From NCBI GenBank assembly GCA_009712615.1, contig WASR01000017.1:1-11113 (forward strand): a DNA stretch of 11,113 nt. Direction: 5' to 3'. Source of the stretch: Methanobacterium sp. (GTDB lineage Archaea > Methanobacteriota > Methanobacteria > Methanobacteriales > Methanobacteriaceae). The notes beneath the pieces were generated by a model that saw only the letters and a program-made list of their open reading frames with translations, did not search any database and was not told the origin of the DNA. The position numbers and the translations under genes were made by a program. Shown in pieces: positions 1 to 7,592 of the stretch (the first letter of the stretch is position 1; every line of letters begins with the position of its first letter).

Positions 1-42
1 GAATTTAATGGGTTTAAGTAAATATCTAAGAGTAAATGAGAT

Positions 43-65
43 AAAAAAAATGAGAAAATAAAAAA
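43..65 (-). terminator. Oligo-T terminator after the Ntn-hydrolase gene
   Basis: Read on the minus strand, the DNA just beyond the stop codon at 72-74 has several T runs (complement of the A runs at 43-50, 54-57 and 60-65) with no strong hairpin. Archaeal RNA polymerase terminates at such runs, so this probably ends the tag/aag/Ntn transcript. The rest of 1-71 is AT-rich and shows nothing else. Confidence 0.45.
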
Positions 66-71
66 TTAATT

Positions 72-1022
72 TCAGTCAAGCTCTACTTGATTCTTACCAT
101 AACTTAATTTTTTCTTGTTTATCCAAACAAATCCATTATCCGGGGTAATAACTGCAACATCAATTGGACCACCAACTCCAGGCATATCTCCAGGATCTGC
201 ATTGATTCCATCTGAAAATCTCTGCATAGCTGATGTTGTCTGTATCATCAAGGTACAAAAATCTATTCCGTCTTGCAGAGTCATTGTTCCCCACTGTATG
301 GCGTACTCTAAATTTTTAAGCTCTTCAAAGACTTGGGCTTCCCCTTTTATAAGCATGGCTTCTTTGGTGTAAGCCACATTAGCGATTCTTCCATCGAAGC
401 CCAGAACGATCCTTGAAACTACATCACCCTGACCGATCCATGAACTTCCATATTCGTTGTTCCTGTCAAGACTGTCCCTTCTTTTTTGAATTTCACCAGG
501 GATATAACATCCATAAACTTGATGTGTCCCGTTTTGATTATAACCTGCAACCAGAAGCTCAATCATATCAACTCCTGCCACACCTTCTTCCATCATTCCC
601 TGGGGATTTTTAAATCTGAAATTGATATTGTACTCATTCTTTTCAATGTTAAGGAGTTCACAGCCCTTGCCTAACAAGTCATTTCTGATATTTTCCTCAG
701 CCATATCAAGCTGTTCTTTCCAATGATACTTTTCATTGAAAAGCTTGTAGAGCTCGACAGCAACATCTTCCACATCTAAATCTTCAATTTCGGGTCCTCT
801 TTTAAATTCTTCAATGAATTTGCTCATATTCTTAAGAACACCATCTTCCTCTAAAAATGCCAGTCCAGTTATTCCTACTCCTATCCGGCTGTTTATTTGG
901 AAAAGTTTCATTGCATTATCGCTACCTATACGTGCCATACCCTTGAGATTTCTGTAACTCTGCCTACTATCTGCAGCTAACACAATTCCCTCGGGAGTTG
1001 TGGTGTTTATTACCAGTGACAT
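72..1022 (-). CDS. Proteasome beta-subunit-like Ntn-hydrolase
   Basis: A 316-residue protein with the proteasome (Ntn-hydrolase) fold. Visible landmarks are the N-terminal GIVLAADSR segment (residues 12-20), K39 in AMKLFQI, the RIGVGITGLA strand (46-55), a strand ELLVAGYNQNG (155-165), GSSWIGQG (192-199), and a C-terminal GGPIDVAVITPDNG (284-297). Aligned by eye with archaeal beta subunits, D18 matches Asp17 and K39 plausibly Lys33. The position of the catalytic Thr1 falls on Ser2, so removal of the initiator Met would expose an N-terminal Ser without any propeptide. About 35 residues (117-152) look like an insertion relative to the core fold, explaining the length. The start is supported by GGAG (complement of 1033-1036) ten bases upstream. 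It lies 51 bases after the aag-like gene on the same strand and is probably the last operon gene. It is not a normal 20S beta subunit, since it lacks a TTT-G processing site and is too long. Substrate and oligomeric state are unknown. Confidence 0.7.
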   Translation of the reverse strand: MSLVINTTTPEGIVLAADSRQSYRNLKGMARIGSDNAMKLFQINSRIGVGITGLAFLEEDGVLKNMSKFIEEFKRGPEIEDLDVEDVAVELYKLFNEKYHWKEQLDMAEENIRNDLLGKGCELLNIEKNEYNINFRFKNPQGMMEEGVAGVDMIELLVAGYNQNGTHQVYGCYIPGEIQKRRDSLDRNNEYGSSWIGQGDVVSRIVLGFDGRIANVAYTKEAMLIKGEAQVFEELKNLEYAIQWGTMTLQDGIDFCTLMIQTTSAMQRFSDGINADPGDMPGVGGPIDVAVITPDNGFVWINKKKLSYGKNQVELD

Positions 1023-1073
1023 GTTGATCTGACTCCTTTTTCTTAATGCTTTGAATAAATAATTCAGCTGAAA

Positions 1074-1679
1074 CTAAACTTTTCTACTCAAAAATTTATT
1101 TCCCTCTAAAATAAATCTCCAAGGTTTAAATTGATCTTCTTCAGCATAATCTATATTTATCCTCGTAGAAGTTAAAATTTTTTCATTTGTTCCTAATTTT
1201 TGTCCCAAAATAAAAAGTTCATCTCCACAAAGATTGTTCCCGCTAATTTTTGCATCTATATCCATGGCTTCACATAATTTCACAGGACCATTTGTCAAAT
1301 TTTTGAGGTTTGAAGGATTAGTACGAGAAAAATTTCTCCGTTTTACCATGAGATCTATTCCATCAATAGGTTCAAGTGCCCTAATGAGCACAGCCCGGGG
1401 CACGTTTTCCGATTCTGTAACAACGTTAAAACAGTACCCAATTCCGTAAATTGGAAATATGTAGCAATGCCCTCCGGATTTGTAAAGTGGATCCATTGAG
1501 GGGGTATGCTTATTTTTATACGAATGTGATCCTCTATCCTCAAAACCCAGGTAGGCTTCTGTTTCAACTATTTTTCCACTTGTTATCTCATCAGACTTTT
1601 CACGAACTAACACACATCCAATAAGTTCTCTTGCAACTGTTAATGTAGGTTTTAGATAAAAATTTTTATTGAGTTTCAT
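1074..1679 (-). CDS. aag: AAG/MPG-type 3-methyladenine DNA glycosylase
   Basis: A 201-residue monofunctional base-excision glycosylase of the AAG/MPG fold, which removes alkylated purines such as 3-methyladenine and often hypoxanthine. The family signature is clear: IVETEAYLG (37-45), followed by RGSHSY, the strand HCYIFPIYGIGYCFNV (71-86), AVLIRALEPIDG (96-107) and LTNGPVKLCEAM (128-139). By comparison with human AAG, E41 corresponds to the catalytic Glu125, Y43 to Tyr127 and H52 to His136. N85 matches the pocket Asn. Length is normal for the prokaryotic single-domain form. The gene begins 12 bases after the tag stop codon on the same strand, so the two are almost certainly cotranscribed. 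The ribosome-binding site is weak; translation may be coupled to tag. Confidence 0.93.
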   Translation of the reverse strand: MKLNKNFYLKPTLTVARELIGCVLVREKSDEITSGKIVETEAYLGFEDRGSHSYKNKHTPSMDPLYKSGGHCYIFPIYGIGYCFNVVTESENVPRAVLIRALEPIDGIDLMVKRRNFSRTNPSNLKNLTNGPVKLCEAMDIDAKISGNNLCGDELFILGQKLGTNEKILTSTRINIDYAEEDQFKPWRFILEGNKFLSRKV

Positions 1680-1691
1680 TAAAAGTTTCCA

Positions 1692-2258
1692 TTAACCTCT
1701 TAACTCCTTATATCTGAAACAATCTACAGTGTGATCGTTTACCATACCAACAGCCTGCATGAAAGAGTAACAAATTGTTGGACCTACAAATTTAAATCCC
1801 TTCTTTTTTAAGTCATGGCTCATGGTTTCAGATTCTTTTGTTGTGGCAGGCATTTCTTTCAAACTTTTCCAATGGTTTTGGATGGTTACCCCGCCAACAA
1901 ATTGCCACAAATACTTGTCTAAACTACCATATTCTTCCTGTATATCAAGAACTGCTGTTGCATTTGTTACTGCAGATTCAATTTTTAATTTGTTGCGGAT
2001 TATACCAGAATTCTCTTTGAGTTCCTTTAACTTCGAATCATCGTAGTGAGCTACTATTTGAGGTTCAAAATTATCGAATGCTTTTTTGTAATTTTCACGT
2101 CTACTGAGTATGCTTTTCCAGCTTAATCCTGCTTGTGCCCCTTCTAAAATTAAAAATTCAAACAATTTCCTATCATCGTGAACTGGAACTCCCCATTCAG
2201 TATCATGGTAACCTTTCATCATAGGGTCATCATTAACCCAAGAGCATCGGGTTTTCAT
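1692..2258 (-). CDS. tag: DNA-3-methyladenine glycosylase I (Tag)
   Basis: A 188-residue HhH-superfamily glycosylase that excises 3-methyladenine from alkylated DNA. The start RCSWVNDDPMMKGYHDTEWG closely follows E. coli Tag. The zinc-binding residues of the family are present: C5, H18, H176 and C180 (NDHTVDCF). E39 within LEGAQAGLSW matches E. coli Glu38, which reads the base. The helix FVGPTICYSFMQAVGMVNDH near the C-terminus is also typical. Length matches the family. It is the first gene of a minus-strand unit followed by the unrelated AAG-type enzyme. No Shine-Dalgarno precedes the ATG, which suggests a leaderless or very short-leader mRNA, consistent with a first operon gene in an archaeon. 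Confidence 0.96.
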   Translation of the reverse strand: MKTRCSWVNDDPMMKGYHDTEWGVPVHDDRKLFEFLILEGAQAGLSWKSILSRRENYKKAFDNFEPQIVAHYDDSKLKELKENSGIIRNKLKIESAVTNATAVLDIQEEYGSLDKYLWQFVGGVTIQNHWKSLKEMPATTKESETMSHDLKKKGFKFVGPTICYSFMQAVGMVNDHTVDCFRYKELRG

Positions 2259-2283
2259 ATTTTATAATTAACATTTAAACCAA

Positions 2284-2295
2284 TTATATTTTTTC
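2284..2295 (-). promoter_or_regulatory. Possible TATA box for the tag operon
   Basis: On the minus strand the sequence reads AAAAAATATAAT, about 25-37 bases upstream of the tag ATG. At the usual archaeal spacing of about 25 bases, transcription would begin within a few bases of the start codon, agreeing with the absent Shine-Dalgarno. The region is very AT-rich, so this is only a candidate. Confidence 0.3.
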
Positions 2296-2353
2296 ATTTG
2301 GGATAAAAATTTGTTAAAATACTTTAAATACTATTTAATGCTTTAATGTTGGA

Positions 2354-2364
2354 TAAAATATATT
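2354..2364 (+). promoter_or_regulatory. Possible TATA box for the isochorismatase-family gene
   Basis: The segment TAAAATATATT lies about 50 bases before the ATG at 2413. Initiation about 25 bases downstream would leave a leader of roughly 25-30 bases carrying the GGAGG at 2401-2405. A second AT-rich candidate (AATATATA, 2379-2386) lies too close to leave room for that ribosome-binding site. Confidence 0.3.
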
Positions 2365-2412
2365 AAATTCAATTTACAAATATATAACATCGACACCAAT
2401 GGAGGAAAAAAT

Positions 2413-3012
2413 ATGACGGATGGAAAATTGGAGCTTTTATCAGCTGATAACAGTGTGCTACTTTTGGTAGATTATCAACCTGCCATGATTAGGAGTGTTG
2501 CTTCAGGTAACAAAACTATCATTAAGAAGGCAGCCTTGTATGCTTCAAAGGCTGCAAGTATATTGAACATTCCTGTGGTTTTATCGTCCATTAATCCCCA
2601 GGGAAATGGTGATGTATTCCCAGAAATAACAGAGATTTTCCCGGATCAGAAAGTATTTGCAAGAAAAATTAAAAGTTTTGATGCATTTGAGGATGATGAT
2701 ACATTCGATGCCATAAAAAGCACAGGAAGGAAGAAATTAGTGCTATCGGGTCTTTGGACAAGCATGTGTTTCGCTTACACTGCACTTCATGGAATTAAAG
2801 AAGGTTACGAAGTTTATGGGCTCATAGACGCTGCAGGTGATTCAACAAAACCTGCACATGAGTATGGGATAAAAAGAATGATCCAAGCAGGAGTCGTTCC
2901 AATAACTTTGGAATCACTTGTTTCAGAGTGGATGCATGATTGGGATAATCCCAAAGCTTCTGAACTTGTAAAAGAAGTATATTCAAAGTATGGGGCCATG
3001 ATAGGAATTTAA
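2413..3012 (+). CDS. Isochorismatase-family (YcaC-like) cysteine hydrolase
   Basis: A 199-residue cysteine-hydrolase-fold protein. The family nucleophile region is seen as LVLSGLWTSMCFAYTAL (109-124) with C119, and the first acidic residue as LLLVDYQ (D20). The block from VFARK through TGRKKLVLSG, followed by GIKEGYEVYGLIDAAGDST, resembles E. coli YcaC more than nicotinamidase or true isochorismatase. YcaC is a structural member of the superfamily with no firmly assigned substrate, so I name only the family. K85 or K87 could supply the basic triad residue; R84 aligns with the Arg of YcaC. GGAGG at 2401-2405 supports the ATG. The gene stands alone, convergent with hisF six bases away. It could be an amidase or a promiscuous hydrolase. 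Confidence 0.85.
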   Translation: MTDGKLELLSADNSVLLLVDYQPAMIRSVASGNKTIIKKAALYASKAASILNIPVVLSSINPQGNGDVFPEITEIFPDQKVFARKIKSFDAFEDDDTFDAIKSTGRKKLVLSGLWTSMCFAYTALHGIKEGYEVYGLIDAAGDSTKPAHEYGIKRMIQAGVVPITLESLVSEWMHDWDNPKASELVKEVYSKYGAMIGI

Positions 3013-3018
3013 AAATCC

Positions 3019-3843
3019 CTATTTACGAACAGGAATGCCCTTGTCCACCAGATATTTTTTAACCTCAGGAACAGGATACTCATTGAAATGAAAAATGCTG
3101 GCGGCTAAAGCGGCATCTGCCTTTCCTATTTCAAATGCTTCGTAGATATGTTGAGGATTTCCCACACCACCCGAGGCTATCACTGGTATGTCCAGATTTT
3201 CGCTCATGGTTCTCGTTAATTCAAGATCGTAACCATCCTTTGTACCATCTCTATCCATACTTGTGAGTAGAATTTCACCAGCACCACGTTCTTGACATTC
3301 AATGGCCCAAGCTATTGCGTCTATACCTGTAAATTCTCTACCGCCATATATGCTGCAGTCAAACCAGCAATATCCCTTTTTAGTTTCTACAACAATTTTT
3401 TCTGGTTCTTCTGATGGATCAGATATATATCTGCGTTTTGCATCGATCCCTATGACGCAGGCTTGTGATCCTACAATTTTAGAGGCTTCGTTGATGAGAT
3501 CAGGATTGTGTATTGCTGCTGTGTTGGTTGAACATTTGTCTGCCCCGGCCCTTAACATATTAACGTAATCTTCGGGCTTTCTGATCCCTCCACCAACGCA
3601 TATGGGCACAAAAACATTTTCTGTTGTTGCTTTAATAACATCTGCCATTGTTTCTCTTCTTTCATGGGATGCGGTTATGTCTAAAAATACAATTTCATCC
3701 GCTCCGTCTTCATAGTAACGTGTGGCAAGTTCAACAGGGTCTCCTGCATATTTGATCTGCTTAAACTCCACACCTTTAACAACCCTTCCATGGGGTACAT
3801 TTAAATCGCAATCCAAACAAGGAATGATTCTTTTGGCAAGCAT
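3019..3843 (-). CDS. hisF: Imidazole glycerol phosphate synthase, cyclase subunit HisF
   Basis: A 274-residue (beta/alpha)8 barrel subunit. With HisH-derived ammonia it converts PRFAR to imidazole glycerol phosphate and AICAR, linking histidine and purine synthesis. D11 in RIIPCLD and D134 in VIGIDAKR match the general acid/base aspartates (Asp11 and Asp130 of the bacterial enzyme). Both phosphate-binding regions are intact: [10 protein letters not shown] (79-88) and [10 protein letters not shown] (221-230). [17 protein letters not shown] is the usual late strand. It is about 20 residues longer than bacterial HisF because of an insertion around 139-170 containing [12 protein letters not shown], typical of archaeal versions. 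GAGGT on the minus strand (complement of 3848-3852) supports the start. No other his gene is present, so histidine genes are scattered, as is common in methanogens. Confidence 0.97.
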   Translation of the reverse strand: MLAKRIIPCLDCDLNVPHGRVVKGVEFKQIKYAGDPVELATRYYEDGADEIVFLDITASHERRETMADVIKATTENVFVPICVGGGIRKPEDYVNMLRAGADKCSTNTAAIHNPDLINEASKIVGSQACVIGIDAKRRYISDPSEEPEKIVVETKKGYCWFDCSIYGGREFTGIDAIAWAIECQERGAGEILLTSMDRDGTKDGYDLELTRTMSENLDIPVIASGGVGNPQHIYEAFEIGKADAALAASIFHFNEYPVPEVKKYLVDKGIPVRK

Positions 3844-4039
3844 ATTTACCTCGGTTTTATTTGTATCAATGAATATTTAATTCAGTCTCGTTATTCAAAA
3901 AATTATGATCAAAATGAACTACAATAATTGTATAATACGTAACCATTTTTAAGGATTAGGATCAAATAGTTCGATGTTGCTTTGAAATGAGTTGAAATTT
4001 ACTGTACTTCAATTCAAATCAGCTTATTTATCAAATCAT

Positions 4040-4115
<76 letters not shown>

Positions 4116-4128
4116 CTATCAACAGCGA

Positions 4129-4138
4129 TTTTTGTTTT
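4129..4138 (+). terminator. Oligo-T terminator after tRNA-Arg
   Basis: T5 (4129-4133) and T4 (4135-4138) runs begin 13 bases after the mature tRNA end, a common archaeal arrangement for stopping tRNA transcription. Confidence 0.5.
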
Positions 4139-4265
4139 ATTTATAGATCTTCAATTTATCCCAAAATATAAATTCTCGGGGGTGCATATTAACATTATTC
4201 CTGCCTTATAATTGGGCTAAATTTGTGGAATAATGTATTTAACTGGTTTGATTCTAAAAATATTC

Positions 4266-4279
4266 GAGGTGAACTCTTG
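4266..4279 (+). promoter_or_regulatory. Ribosome-binding site that sets a TTG start
   Basis: GAGGTGA (4266-4272) is a strong Shine-Dalgarno match, followed after four bases by an in-frame TTG (4277-4279). An upstream in-frame TTG at 4223 has no such site and would add 18 residues not seen in relatives. No in-frame ATG exists nearby. This fixes the dioxygenase start at 4277. Confidence 0.75.
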
Positions 4280-5065
4280 GTTAAACAAAGGTTATCAACA
4301 ATTTTTGTATCACATGGCGCTCCCTCATTGCCCTTTGAAGATGTTCCTGCAAGAGCTTTTTTAACAGATTTGGGGAGTAAATATGGTAATTTTGATGCAG
4401 TTCTATGTATATCTGCTCATTGGGAGACCACTAAGCCTGTATTAAATGCTGTTGAGGTAAACGAGACAATACATGATTTTTATGGATTTGCGCCGGAACT
4501 CTATCAGATCGAATATCAGGCCGAGGGTTCGCCTGAACTTGCAAAACACACACAGAACCTTCTATATGATGCAGGAATTTCATGCGATTTAGATTTTACA
4601 CGAGGACTTGATCATGGGGCTTGGATACCTATGTTGCTAATGTACCCCGACAGAAACATTCCTATTTTTCAGCTTTCTATTCAGCAAAGCCTTGATCCGA
4701 AACAACACCTCGAACTGGGCCGCGCATTAGAACCTTTAACTGATGAAAGGGTCTTGATAATTGGCAGTGGTGGTGCTGTACATCCGCTGGGTTATGCTTC
4801 CCTTCATCCAGATGCAATCACAGATGATTGGGCAGTAAAATTCAATGAATGGCTCAAAACTGCCATTAATACAGGAGATGTAGAATCTTTAGTGTCTTAT
4901 AGGGATCGATCTCCATACTCAGAAAGGGCACACCCCTATCCGGATCATTTCATGCCGTTATTAACAGCCATGGGTGCAGCAGGAGAGGGATCAACTGGTA
5001 CATTAATCCATGATAGTTGGTATTGGGGAGATTTGGGCATGGGTGCGTATGAATTCAGTGTTTAA
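4277..5065 (+). CDS. LigB/DODA-type extradiol ring-cleavage dioxygenase family protein
   Basis: A 262-residue class III extradiol dioxygenase-fold protein, closest to the DODA/YgiD group (4,5-DOPA extradiol dioxygenase-like). Family metal ligands are visible, numbering from the TTG: H13 in VSHGAPS, H48 in ISAHWE and H169 in SGGAVHPLG, with their YgiD-like spacing. The second-shell or catalytic histidines H113 (LDHGAW), H219 and H224 (AHPYPDHFMPLL) are also present. Length is normal with this start; the longer 280-residue reading from TTG 4223 is unlikely. The metal could be Fe(II) or Zn(II). The substrate cannot be told; a ring-cleaving, O2-using enzyme is odd in an anaerobe, so another reaction is possible. 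The next gene, for an iron-sulfur protein, begins 17 bases after the stop and is probably cotranscribed. Confidence 0.88.
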   Translation: MVKQRLSTIFVSHGAPSLPFEDVPARAFLTDLGSKYGNFDAVLCISAHWETTKPVLNAVEVNETIHDFYGFAPELYQIEYQAEGSPELAKHTQNLLYDAGISCDLDFTRGLDHGAWIPMLLMYPDRNIPIFQLSIQQSLDPKQHLELGRALEPLTDERVLIIGSGGAVHPLGYASLHPDAITDDWAVKFNEWLKTAINTGDVESLVSYRDRSPYSERAHPYPDHFMPLLTAMGAAGEGSTGTLIHDSWYWGDLGMGAYEFSV

Positions 5066-5082
5066 TTTAATGGGGAAATATT

Positions 5083-5808
5083 ATGACGGAAAAAAAGAAA
5101 GAACCAAGGATTAGAATAATTAAAGATGGACCTTACATAGTATCTGGTGGAGTTCCATTACTTAAAAAGGGTATTGGAATTGATGATGAAGGTAATTCTT
5201 ATAATTGGACAATGGAAGTAGAATATCCTAATAAAGAATCTTATTCTCTGTGTAGATGTGGAAAATCAAAGAATAAACCATTTTGTGATGGTACGCACCT
5301 TAAAATAGGATTTGATGGCACAGAAACTGCCAGTAGAAAACCATACATGTCTGAAGCTGTTGAAACCACTGGGCCAGAGCTGACATTAACAGATGTATGG
5401 CCTCTGTGTGATCATTCCCGATTCTGTCAACGTAGTGGGGGGATAAGGGAGTTAGTTGCTAATTCTGACGACCCAAAATCTAAAAAACTTGCCATTGAAG
5501 AAGGACACAACTGCCCTTCAGGTCGACTTGTGTTGTGGGATAATGAAACAGGTGAAGCCCTAGAACCTGACTTTGAAAAATCCATAGTAATGATACACGA
5601 TCCACAAAAAAAATGTGAAGGGCCCATTTGGGTGAGGGGAGGCATTCCAGTTGAATCTTATGATGGTTTTGAATATGAAATTAGAAACAGAATCACACTG
5701 TGCCAGTGCGGAAAATCAGAAAACAAACCGTTTTGTGATGGAAGCCACTGGCTCACAAAGGATCAGATGGAAGAATGGAGAAAAAAATGGGATAAAAATA
5801 GAGATTAA
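5083..5808 (+). CDS. Double-CDGSH iron-sulfur domain protein
   Basis: A 241-residue protein with two CDGSH motifs, each binding a [2Fe-2S] cluster by three Cys and one His. These are CRCGKSKNKPFCDGTH (C57, C59, C68, H72) and CQCGKSENKPFCDGSH (C207, C209, C218, H222). Each is preceded by a similar segment, GPYIVSGGVPL (16-26) and GPIWVRGGIPV (180-190), so the protein looks like an internal duplication. Between them lies a region with C109, C115 and C144 (CDHSRFC and HNCPSGRL), plus C178, matching the middle iron-sulfur-like domain usual in long microbial CDGSH proteins. It is probably a soluble cytosolic electron-transfer or cluster-sensing protein; the partner is unknown. GGGGA seven bases upstream supports the ATG. 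Adjacency to the dioxygenase suggests, without proving, that it serves that enzyme. Confidence 0.9.
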   Translation: MTEKKKEPRIRIIKDGPYIVSGGVPLLKKGIGIDDEGNSYNWTMEVEYPNKESYSLCRCGKSKNKPFCDGTHLKIGFDGTETASRKPYMSEAVETTGPELTLTDVWPLCDHSRFCQRSGGIRELVANSDDPKSKKLAIEEGHNCPSGRLVLWDNETGEALEPDFEKSIVMIHDPQKKCEGPIWVRGGIPVESYDGFEYEIRNRITLCQCGKSENKPFCDGSHWLTKDQMEEWRKKWDKNRD

Positions 5809-5815
5809 TCCTAAA

Positions 5816-5821
5816 TTTTTT
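5816..5821 (+). terminator. Oligo-T terminator between convergent genes
   Basis: A T6 run eight bases past the stop codon of the CDGSH gene, in the 22-base gap before the convergent helicase gene, is a likely plus-strand stop. On the minus strand, T runs complementary to 5781-5799 could end the helicase message inside the CDGSH gene. Confidence 0.4.
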
Positions 5822-5830
5822 ATTTAGTCA

Positions 5831-7570
5831 TCAATCCTTCACAATGGCTTCCTTAAAAAATTCAGGAACTAATGATTTGTACATCCTGTTGTTGAATAGC
5901 ATTTTAATATTTCCATCGAGGATGTAAGTTTCACAGTAATCATCTTCGGCACGCATTCCCCTTCCGTATGCCTGGATCAAAGTCATAACAGTTTTGTATG
6001 CATACCATTTAGGATCTTTATCCTTTCTGTTTTTAATTTGTTGATCTCCAAGGTAAGGGAAAGGTATCTTATAAATGACTTGGAATTGACATTTTTCATA
6101 GGGTAGATCAACACCTTCGCTCATCGAAGGACTCACAAGCACCAGAGGATCCTTACTTTTTTCAAAAAGTCTCAGTTTATACTCTCTATCTGTACTTTTA
6201 TGGTCAAGTAATCTGTTATCCTTGATTTTTTTCATGATGTACTGTTGGCATTTGTAGTTGTGGGTGTGTATGAGACCCTTTTCATATTTATGATGTTCAA
6301 TAATTTTCTCAAGAATTGGAATAGTTTTGGGGGCAGTTCTTTTGATGGCACGCTGGGACATTGGCCCCACTGTTTTTAGGTGTACATGCCTTTCTGATGC
6401 TGGAAATGCACTTTTAATGCTCAAATAATACACTTCTTCAGGATTTATTCCCAACCACTTGCAGAATAATTCCTGATCAAGGATGGTTGCACTCATGAAC
6501 AAACAAACATCAGCATATTTGAACAGTCTTTCATTGGCATATATATCAATTTTTAATGGTTTAAAGCTCATTCCACCACTTTCAGCATCAACAACCCAAT
6601 TTTCAGGATGATCTTCCATGTTGCTTAGGAGTTCACTCAACCGGAGCTTTGTTCTGTTTATCCTGTCCGCCTTATTTTTTGGAAGTTTTGTGATGCTGAT
6701 ATCCTTATAATCCTGATAAATTGACTGAAGAAACAGAGTCCAATCCTTGGGGTCATGATAACTCATCATATTCCTAGGAATGCTCTTTTTAATGTCTTTT
6801 TCCAGTCTTTTGTTGGATAAATTGACTTCCATCCTGCGCATGAGCTTGTCTTCGATATTGTGGGCTTCATCAAGGATCATCAAAGATCTTTTGCCAAAGT
6901 GCTGAACATAGGCAAGTTCTAAAAGTGCGTAATCATAATTCATAAGGGTAATATCACTTTCTACTGCTCGTGCTTTCTGGTTCCAATAGTTACACCTATC
7001 ATTGGATCTGAAATATAGTGGAGCACCATAAGCATCGTTGAATGCGAACATACCTTCTTCAAATGGGGATTTAGTTATTCCAAAATCACATAGAAAGTTA
7101 TGTGAGCTTGGAACTGTTTGACAGGTTCCTGAATCGCACCTATCATCAAAATCTGATTCTCGGCAGGTGAAGTTTCCCCTTCCTTTAACCATAGGAAAAC
7201 CAAATTCACCAGCGTACTGTGATTGAAGCTGTTTGGTCATTGTCATTATGTAAGCGGGATTGTAGATATTAGCAAGTGTAGTTGCAATTGCAGATTTTCC
7301 TGTACCAGTTCCTGCTTCAAGGATTATGTAACGATAACCATTTTCAACAGCCTCTTTAATCCTGGAAATTATTTCAAACTGGCCCCGTCTAGGCTCGGAG
7401 AAAGGAAAATTTTCTATTATATCCTCATCAACATCAGGATATTTATTTTTAATCTCAGAAATTGATTGTTTTGATATTTTCTTAAGAACTGGCCCTGGTT
7501 TGCTGTTATTACTACAGATACACCTTGACTTTATCATTCCACACTTTTCACAGAAGAATCCACTTTCCAT
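5831..7570 (-). CDS. XPD/DinG-type superfamily 2 DNA helicase with iron-sulfur domain
   Basis: A 579-residue Rad3/XPD/DinG-family ATP-dependent 5'-3' DNA helicase. In order: a small N-terminal zinc-ribbon-like CxxC-x6-CxC (C7, C10, C17, C19); a Q-motif-like PRRGQFEI (60-67); Walker [10 protein letters not shown] (85-93); a Cys-rich insertion with C136, C145, C150, C161 and C193, from which the four [4Fe-4S] ligands would come; Walker B LDEAH (233-237); MSATILD (359-365); [10 protein letters not shown] (481-490); and motif [10 protein letters not shown] (533-540). The likely role is unwinding of damaged or structured DNA in repair, since archaea lack the TFIIH setting of eukaryotic XPD. It is shorter than E. 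coli DinG. No Shine-Dalgarno precedes the ATG, and a TATA box about 25 bases upstream implies a leaderless message. The gene is monocistronic as far as seen. It could be labelled DinG or XPD; the motifs do not decide. Confidence 0.93.
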   Translation of the reverse strand: MESGFFCEKCGMIKSRCICSNNSKPGPVLKKISKQSISEIKNKYPDVDEDIIENFPFSEPRRGQFEIISRIKEAVENGYRYIILEAGTGTGKSAIATTLANIYNPAYIMTMTKQLQSQYAGEFGFPMVKGRGNFTCRESDFDDRCDSGTCQTVPSSHNFLCDFGITKSPFEEGMFAFNDAYGAPLYFRSNDRCNYWNQKARAVESDITLMNYDYALLELAYVQHFGKRSLMILDEAHNIEDKLMRRMEVNLSNKRLEKDIKKSIPRNMMSYHDPKDWTLFLQSIYQDYKDISITKLPKNKADRINRTKLRLSELLSNMEDHPENWVVDAESGGMSFKPLKIDIYANERLFKYADVCLFMSATILDQELFCKWLGINPEEVYYLSIKSAFPASERHVHLKTVGPMSQRAIKRTAPKTIPILEKIIEHHKYEKGLIHTHNYKCQQYIMKKIKDNRLLDHKSTDREYKLRLFEKSKDPLVLVSPSMSEGVDLPYEKCQFQVIYKIPFPYLGDQQIKNRKDKDPKWYAYKTVMTLIQAYGRGMRAEDDYCETYILDGNIKMLFNNRMYKSLVPEFFKEAIVKD

Positions 7571-7592
7571 AGAGATTATTATTTATCAACGA

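Noticed and set aside
115..372. Plus-strand open frame opposite the Ntn-hydrolase gene, and similar frames opposite or inside the other genes
   Set aside because: These lie inside well-supported genes in another frame, have no ribosome-binding site or recognisable motif, and encode low-information sequence.
72..1022. Connectase (the methanogen protein ligase related to proteasome beta subunits)
   Set aside because: Both would use a residue after the initiator Met, but this protein ends in a standard beta-subunit C-terminal strand and its extra length is an internal insertion, whereas I recall connectase having an extra C-terminal domain. I cannot exclude a distant relation without alignment.
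3921..3931. Near-palindrome ACAATAATTGT in the hisF-tRNA gap
   Set aside because: Short, AT-rich, about 80 bases from hisF and over 100 from the tRNA, with no second copy; chance is likely.
3844..4039. Possible small gene or tRNA promoter between hisF and tRNA-Arg
   Set aside because: The longest frame seen starts at an ATG near 3905 and gives about 15 residues. No TATA box at a convincing distance from the tRNA could be picked from the AT-rich background.
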